This document shows positions 58,401 to 64,000 of a stretch of DNA of 64,000 nt, in pieces. The position numbers and the translations under genes were made by a program. Position 1 is the first letter of the stretch, and every line of letters starts with the position of its first letter. Source of the stretch: Solen grandis (lineage: Eukaryota > Mollusca > Bivalvia > Adapedonta > Solenidae); the NCBI GenBank assembly GCA_021229015.1, contig CM037782.1, positions 37,246,912-37,310,911 on the forward strand, read 5' to 3'. The notes under the pieces were generated by a model. The model did no database searches and was not told the origin of the DNA. It was given only the letters and a program-made list of their open reading frames with translations.

Positions 58401-61400
58401 CTGCCACAAACTAGCCCAGAATGGTAACTCACTGTACTAGAACATAACAATAATGGTGACTTACTGATTAATAATAACCCATTTTGTGTACTCATCACAA
58501 TCAAATCCGATACTGGTACTCTTACTGACACAATAAACATTAATGTAATCACTGCAACAACAAAGCCATTTTGGTAAAATCTGATGCCATAAACAAACAT
58601 ATGTGTAACTATGCATTACAATCCTATGTTGTAATTCCTGCCACACATACCATATTGGTGACTCACTGCCACCAACAAACCCATTGTGGTAACTCAATGC
58701 CACCAACAAACCCATTGTGGTAACTCACTGCCACTAACAATCCCATAATGGTAACTCACTGCAACCATCAAACCCATATTGGTAACTCACTGCCACTAAC
58801 AAACCCATATTGGTAATTCACTGCCACTTACAAACCCATATTGGTAACTCACTGCAACCATCAAACCCATATTGGTAACTCACTGCCACCAACAAACCCC
58901 TATTGGTAACTCACTGCCACCAACAAACCCATATTGGTAACTTACTGCCACTAACAAACCCATATTGGTAATTCACTGCCACTTACAAACCCATATTGGT
59001 AACACACTGCCACCATCAAAACCAAAGTGGTAACTCACTGCCATCAACAAACCCATAGTGGTAACTCACTGCCAACAACAAGCCCATTGCGGTAACTCAC
59101 TGCCACAAACTAGCCCAAGACATAGGGGTAACTCACTTTGTATTAGAAAGTAAACAAAATGAGTAGCCTTTATGATTTAATAATTAATAGCTATTTTGTT
59201 ACATAATCTTATATCCGGTACATGAAGTATTTTTACTTGAAATATTGAAGATTCGTGTTAACATTAAAGACTGCAAAACACCGTGAGCGCAAGTTTTACT
59301 TCGAAAAGTGTTGGCCGCTTATGGATGTTCCGATTAAACAAACTATGTTAACTTTTTACATCTGGAGTGTTTTTATATTCTATCTCATATATGTAAAATA
59401 TAATAAAAATATTCGTGTACACCTTATAGCAACCACCTCCTAGTTATATTGTTGAATGGATCTGTCATGAATATGTTGCCATGTACTGGAACAACTCAGG
59501 ACAATAAAGAGTAATTGAGATAGGCTTAGCCTTAATATCTTGTCTACGTGAAATTAACATGTTTAAGGTAGCTATAAGCATTAGTTCGGTGTTTCTTAAA
59601 GGCTTCATAATCACGTGGCTTACCAATGCGACTTTAGTGATAGTGTTTCCATTACATGTCATAATGGTACTGTCAAAACCGGTTTAAATGAAAAGATTTT
59701 GAAACGGATATGAAGAGTGTTTGTATTTCTAATAATTTTCTTTTTATTCAATTATGAATTTTTGCTGTTTGTCTACTTATAGTTATTTTGCAATACGTCT
59801 TCAGGTTTCCTTGGACTGTTCGCAAATCTCACGCGTATTGGAAAACGCCTCGTTTCTCAGCATCTTTTGAAATATTCTAAGAGCTGCATCAAAATAGAAA
59901 TATTAGACACATTGAGTAATTTCTCTGAGGGGATATTTTAATAACATATTTTAACGTCTGTAGCAAACAAATCCATCATTCTTACTCGGGATTACTTTGA
60001 CAAATAAAACTATTTATAGTTTCGGAAGGGTTCTGCCTCTTTCGCGTCAAAAACTTATTAAGCGGTTAGAGGCACGCGTGCCTGTATGTACGTATCAGTC
60101 AAATATCTAACTTAATTGAGTTATACTTCTGCAATTTATCAATGCTGGAAACTTTAATGCTTTTGTGAACAGCGTCGAAAATGCTGCGTCAGGGATATGA
60201 TTTGAGATTGTTTCATGTGATTATACATGTATTTGTAAAAGGGTTGGAATGTTGATGTATAATCTTCAAGATATGCTTCAAACCATATATATTTTTTTTA
60301 GTTGATCTCGTTTGATATTTTGTAGCGTCCCGACATAACGATAAGGAATTTATCCCTGAATACTGATTAAATACTCGGCACATGTGACAGCTTTGTGTTA
60401 TTTTAATTCCGTGTTATTTCAAGCAGTTTTTGTTATTGCTTGAATTAATACTTGCGAAAAGAATACAAAAATTCAGCTTGTGTGTTACATCAAATAAATG
60501 GAGAGGAAATATCGAATTGTTAGTCAAACAAGACACACGTTTTCTAAAGATTTAATTCAAATGACTGACATCGACTTGAAAAATGACGGCGTTTTTGTAT
60601 ACAGTATTTCCAAAATACTGTTACAGTTGGTAAACTCCAAGACAATTAGACCAACTCAAGGAGGGAGTTCCTCCGTCACATGGCTATAGATGATCATCGT
60701 ACCATACTATAATTATTTTCAGTTGTTTGGAATGAGACCTCTGTTCAAAGAATATTGGAAATTTATATTTGAATATAGATGATTACTGAAATGACGCTTA
60801 ACGTTATAAACTGCTAAGAAAATCGAATGTTATTAGAGTCCTCTGCAATCTACTGGGTATAAAATGCGCATTTTCCATGAACCACTATTAAACAATATAT
60901 CATTTCACATAGAAATAAATTACCATTCATCTTTATTTACTTCTGCTTCGTATCGATTATTTGTCTGTAATGCTGCTATGTGCAGTTTATGTACACGAGA
61001 CGAAAGGTAATTTTCGTTTAAAGGTGTACTGACTATACTACCATTTAAATCAAATGGGCACACTTTCAGTAGGTCAAATCACATGTTACTCGTACGCTAT
61101 TCGTTATTATTATACGATATAATCTAATTTTATTTTGAGCTGAATATTACTTTTTTTCCTCTTGTGGAAACGCCATATGCATAGAATTGTCTCCTTATTT
61201 ATTATATATAATTTTCATATACATAGTCAACATGCATTACCACTGGACCATGGCACCAAAGTTCCAGGTCAAATCTCTGGTTCTGGTGTACGACATGCCA
61301 AGTACATGTAAACATATGGACCTTGAAATCTTGTTTGAATGTTTCAGTGCCGACGACTTCACTACGGGTTATATGCAAAGTAAGGCTATGGTAAATTACA

Positions 61401-61528
61401 ACGGAACCGTTTTCTGGCCCCCACCGGCGAAATTCCGAAGTTCGTGCAAGATTGATATAACATACTTTCCTTTTGATGATCAACTATGCAAAATGAAATT
61501 TGGCTCATGGACATACGATGGATTCCAG
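55452..61528 (+). CDS. nicotinic acetylcholine receptor-like subunit, two internal exons
   Basis: Exon 55452-55561 (acceptor TTTCAG, donor GTAACT) encodes [36 protein letters not shown]. Exon 61348-61528 (acceptor GTTTCAG, donor GTAATC) joins in phase through a Ser codon and encodes [26 protein letters not shown] and the signature Cys-loop [15 protein letters not shown], then [12 protein letters not shown]. These are the mid ligand-binding-domain exons of a pentameric Cys-loop channel at the cell surface. The WPDIVLYN-type text and PFD inside the Cys-loop mark the cation-selective nicotinic group. Signal peptide, loop C and membrane segments are outside the window, so alpha or non-alpha cannot be told. 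The 5.8-kb intron opens with a minisatellite. No stop or frameshift. Bivalves have many such genes. Confidence 0.85.
55561..59138 (+). repeat. 31-bp minisatellite, about 115 units, starting at a 5' splice site
   Basis: The unit is GGTAACTCACTGCCACCAAC followed by AAACCCATATT or AAACCCATTGT. The first unit (55561-55591, GGTAACTGACATCCACTAAC...) contains the exon's last G and the real donor GTAACT. The array therefore begins exactly at the exon-intron border, and each later unit copies the donor-like GGTAACT. Units near both ends are clean. The middle (about 56230-56650 and 57090-58640) is full of one-base losses. Open frames on either strand across the array are repeat translations. Confidence 0.95.
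59139..61347. other. rest of the receptor intron
   Basis: No repeat ends or motif-bearing frames. Small open frames at 59255, 59465 and 60498 look random. The acceptor at 61341-61347 is GTTTCAG. Confidence 0.5.
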
Positions 61529-61947
61529 GTAATCTCACAAGGTTTGAACTATTGTGTGACTTGTCCAAAACAGGGTCTTACTAAGTTGTCCGTCTCATCC
61601 GGGCCTACAGAAAGAGGACTGTTCAAGAGTCTAGTGCAGGTTTGCCAAAACATCTAAATTCGAGATTTTCCCCAACTCGAAACTACTAAGGTCTGGACCT
61701 CCCTTATTTATTGACTAATAGAATAGAAAATTTGCACACACATTTTTATTAACATACTAATGTAGAAAATGAGTTTAAATATCTGTAATATTTACTACTT
61801 TTGTTGGTTAAGAATTCGAAAGTTTCGAAATAATTTAAATTTTCAGTAAGATATATTTTTGGGGGTAAGATCAACTCAGTTTCATGCCATCCATTTGTTA
61901 ATCTGTTTCCTTATGGGAAGATCATATAAAGAGTTTTCATATGCGAT

Positions 61948-61993
<46 letters not shown>

Positions 61994-62454
61994 AAATGGC
62001 TATATCTTACGGTTTGAAATGTTCAAAATTCCTTTTCATGCGCAAATTTTAATTTTGATTTAATGCAATTTATCTCAAAACCTAAAATGTCAATTTTGAG
62101 ATTTCAAAAACACACTTTTATTCTAAAGAAATAACACTATTCATGTATATATTCGCACGTAAATGAAAACGACAATTGATAATTACGATTTCTTTTATAT
62201 TTTTTATCTTTTTATGCATAAATAAAAAACATATTGGATAAGGTTTACCATCAATAAACAATACAAGTACATCCACGCCACGTATTGGGATATACTGAAG
62301 TACAAACAAATATTGGATATAACGGTCGCCAAATTAATCACACAAGCACAATCGTTCATTTAATAAATATATATTCACCATCAATATTTTGGAGTTAATC
62401 ACTCAATCGGTGTTCGATTAGACGAACATAACATAACAATACAGCGCCTTTGTA
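61529..62454. other. intronic spacer with a CA microsatellite
   Basis: Follows the donor at 61529. (CA)n occupies about 61951-61990. Nothing else is legible. Confidence 0.6.
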
Positions 62455-63736
62455 CGAGGGCGAGTCAATAAATAACCAGCATATGATATCTCCGATCAAC
62501 CGAGACATCCACGATTTTCACGCATTGTTTCAATACATGTACTATACCTGTGTACAAAACTACACATGTATACGGTCATTTGTTTGTCAGATATTGAATG
62601 TCAAACATGGCTAGTGATGTAAAAGCAAGCTTTTCATCAAAAGTGGAGTACCGTGCTGTAAAACGGTACTTGCATTTAAAAGGTAAAACTAATAAGGACA
62701 TACATGCTGAGTTAGTTGATGTGTATGGGTCTTCTGCACCATCTTATTCTCAAGTTAAATTCTGGGTTGGGGAGTTTAAACGCGGTAGAACGTCTTTAGA
62801 AGATGAAGCCAGGTCTGGACGCCCAGTTGATGCCACCGACGAAGAAATGTGAAATAAAGTCAGAGATCTGGTATAATCAGATAGGCGAAGTCAGGTTGAA
62901 GAAATAGCACAGGCATTATGCATTTCACATGGTACTGTTTCAACAATCTTGCATGATCGTTTAGGGATGCGCAAGCTTACAACCCGTTGGGTCCCAAAAT
63001 CCCTTAGCAATGAGCAAATGGCAACGAGAGCATCAGTATGCAGTGCGTTGTTGAAGCGTTTGAGGTCAAAAGATGAATTACTTTTGCGTCTAGTTACTGT
63101 GGATGAGACTTGAGTGCATTATTATGAACCAGAAAATAAAGCCCAGAGTCGTCAGGTGCGTAGGGCCGGGATCCCCAAGGCCAAAGAAGTTCAAGACTCA
63201 ACCATCTGCTGGCAAAGTGATGGCCACAGTATTTTGGGACACAAAGGGCGTTATTTTGTTGGACATTTTACCCAAGAGAAGTACAATAACCTGAGCATAC
63301 TATGCAAACTTGCTAGATCTGCTGAGGAACGCCATCCGCGAGAAATGCCGTGGTAAACTCTCCAAAGGTGTTTTGCTGCAATAGGACAATGCAAGAGTCT
63401 ACACTTGTAAAGTTGCAATGGATGCTGTGGAGCGAAATGGGTATGAATTAATACCGCACCCTGCCTACTCAATAGACCTGGCTCCTAGCAACTTCTTCCT
63501 TTTTCCAAATTTGAAAGAGGATATACGTGGACGTCATTTCCAGTCTGACGAAGAAGTCGTGGCGGCAGTTGAGGAGTGGTTCCATGGAAAGGACCATGAC
63601 TTCTTCACTTCTGGGCTGATGGCACTTGAACACCGTTGGTCCAAGTGCATAGCCATGGAGGGAAATTATATTGAAAAAGAAGAGGTAGATCTCAACCCGA
63701 AATAGGTTAGGCTGGTTATTTATTGACTCGCCCTCG
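62455..63736 (+). mobile_element. mariner element, 1,282 bp, complete ends
   Basis: Terminal inverted repeats begin CGAGGGCGAGTCAATAAATA and extend to ACCAGC (26 bp); the right end is GCTGGTTATTTATTGACTCG then CCCTCG. TA duplication at 62453-62454 and 63737-63738. Length, TA target and transposase all fit mariner. It lies downstream of the receptor exon, in the same intron if the gene continues. Confidence 0.92.
62598..63705 (+). pseudogene. mariner transposase, inactivated
   Basis: The N-terminal HTH region reads YRAVKRYLHLKGKTNKDIHA and FKRGRTSLEDEARSGRP. In-frame stops follow at 62850-62852 (TGA), 62874-62876 (TAA) and 63111-63113 (TGA where VDET-W is expected, giving VDET*VHYYEPENKA). 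The frame shifts between about 63120 and 63420, and a TAG (63382-63384) precedes DNAR. The C-terminal part has NGYELIPHPAYSIDLAPSN, FFLFPNLKEDIRG. In the mariner DD34D triad the third Asp belongs where this copy has Asn (APSN), 35 residues after the Asp of DNAR. So the copy is dead by stops and by loss of a catalytic residue. Confidence 0.9.
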
Positions 63737-63738
63737 TA

Positions 63739-64000
63739 TCACCAAGTTATGATCTGAATACAATATGGGGTTGTGTAAGACAAACAAATTATAGTATGGT
63801 CATTTGGCTGTACATATATACACAATAAAATAAACAATGAAAGTGAATATGGTTAGGGATGATTTCTTATTTAAGAATCAGATATATGAAAGTTTTAAGG
63901 AACGGTATTAATATAACAGTTGTTACATGAGAGGCGGCTACATTTCTCACAAGTGCTTCAAATCAGTGGAATATTATATGCATACCAATTTCAACAAAAG
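63739..64000. other. no gene seen
   Basis: AT-rich sequence after the mariner TA duplication, with no legible motif. Confidence 0.4.

Noticed and set aside
55561..59138. CRISPR-like array or protein-coding repeat (long open frames on both strands)
   Set aside because: Units are contiguous without unique spacers, and the frames exist only because the 31-bp unit lacks stops. It lies in an intron of an animal gene.

Overview
This is animal DNA, most likely from a bivalve mollusc. Genes have introns with GT..AG borders, the DNA is AT-rich, and there are many tRNA-headed SINEs and palindrome-ended repeats. Two exons encode a nicotinic-type Cys-loop receptor. There are two 100-base assembly gaps (4634-4733 and 54734-54833). 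No bacterial features, CRISPR array or free-standing tRNA or rRNA gene was seen. Most of the window is transposon on transposon, and insertion order can be read from target-site duplications (TSDs) and split older repeats.

Layout. 1-9300: decayed LINE pieces, tandem repeats and a Leu/Ser-tRNA-like SINE. 9303-12656: a complete but dead hAT-type element (15-bp terminal inverted repeats, 6-bp duplication, broken ZNF862-like transposase). 13389-42837: a candidate 29.4-kb element whose CAGGG-type ends split one SINE and carry a 5-bp duplication CACTG. It holds a broken conserved gene, a RecQ-like helicase interrupted by a 762-bp TAA-flanked element, and a second giant element. 25156-40265: that second element, 15.1 kb, has 13-bp inverted repeats (CCCTTACGAAAAC), a 2-bp duplication AT, arrays of CTGACAATA-like words next to both ends, and two divergent genes with intact exons. 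One is a tnp2/CACTA-type transposase (about 909 residues, minus strand); the other is a BEN-domain protein (about 208 residues, plus strand).

43103-47875: two related elements with 5-bp duplications. One has a TTAA-flanked insertion exactly in its right terminus, and that insertion carries a frameshifted P2X7-like cytoplasmic domain. 48661-54733: copies of a GGGCC-palindrome repeat family, one holding a pogo-like insertion, then one Myb/SANT-like exon. 55452-61528: two in-phase exons of a nicotinic-receptor-like subunit. Their intron begins with a 3.6-kb, 31-bp minisatellite whose unit resembles the 5' splice site beside it. 62455-63736: a dead mariner.

The strongest candidate for an undescribed system is the 15.1-kb element. 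Plant En/Spm uses a tnp2 transposase plus a second protein that binds subterminal repeats. Here a tnp2 transposase sits with a BEN-type DNA-binding protein between subterminal word arrays, so the BEN protein may play that second role. The structure is read from the sequence; the role is inference.
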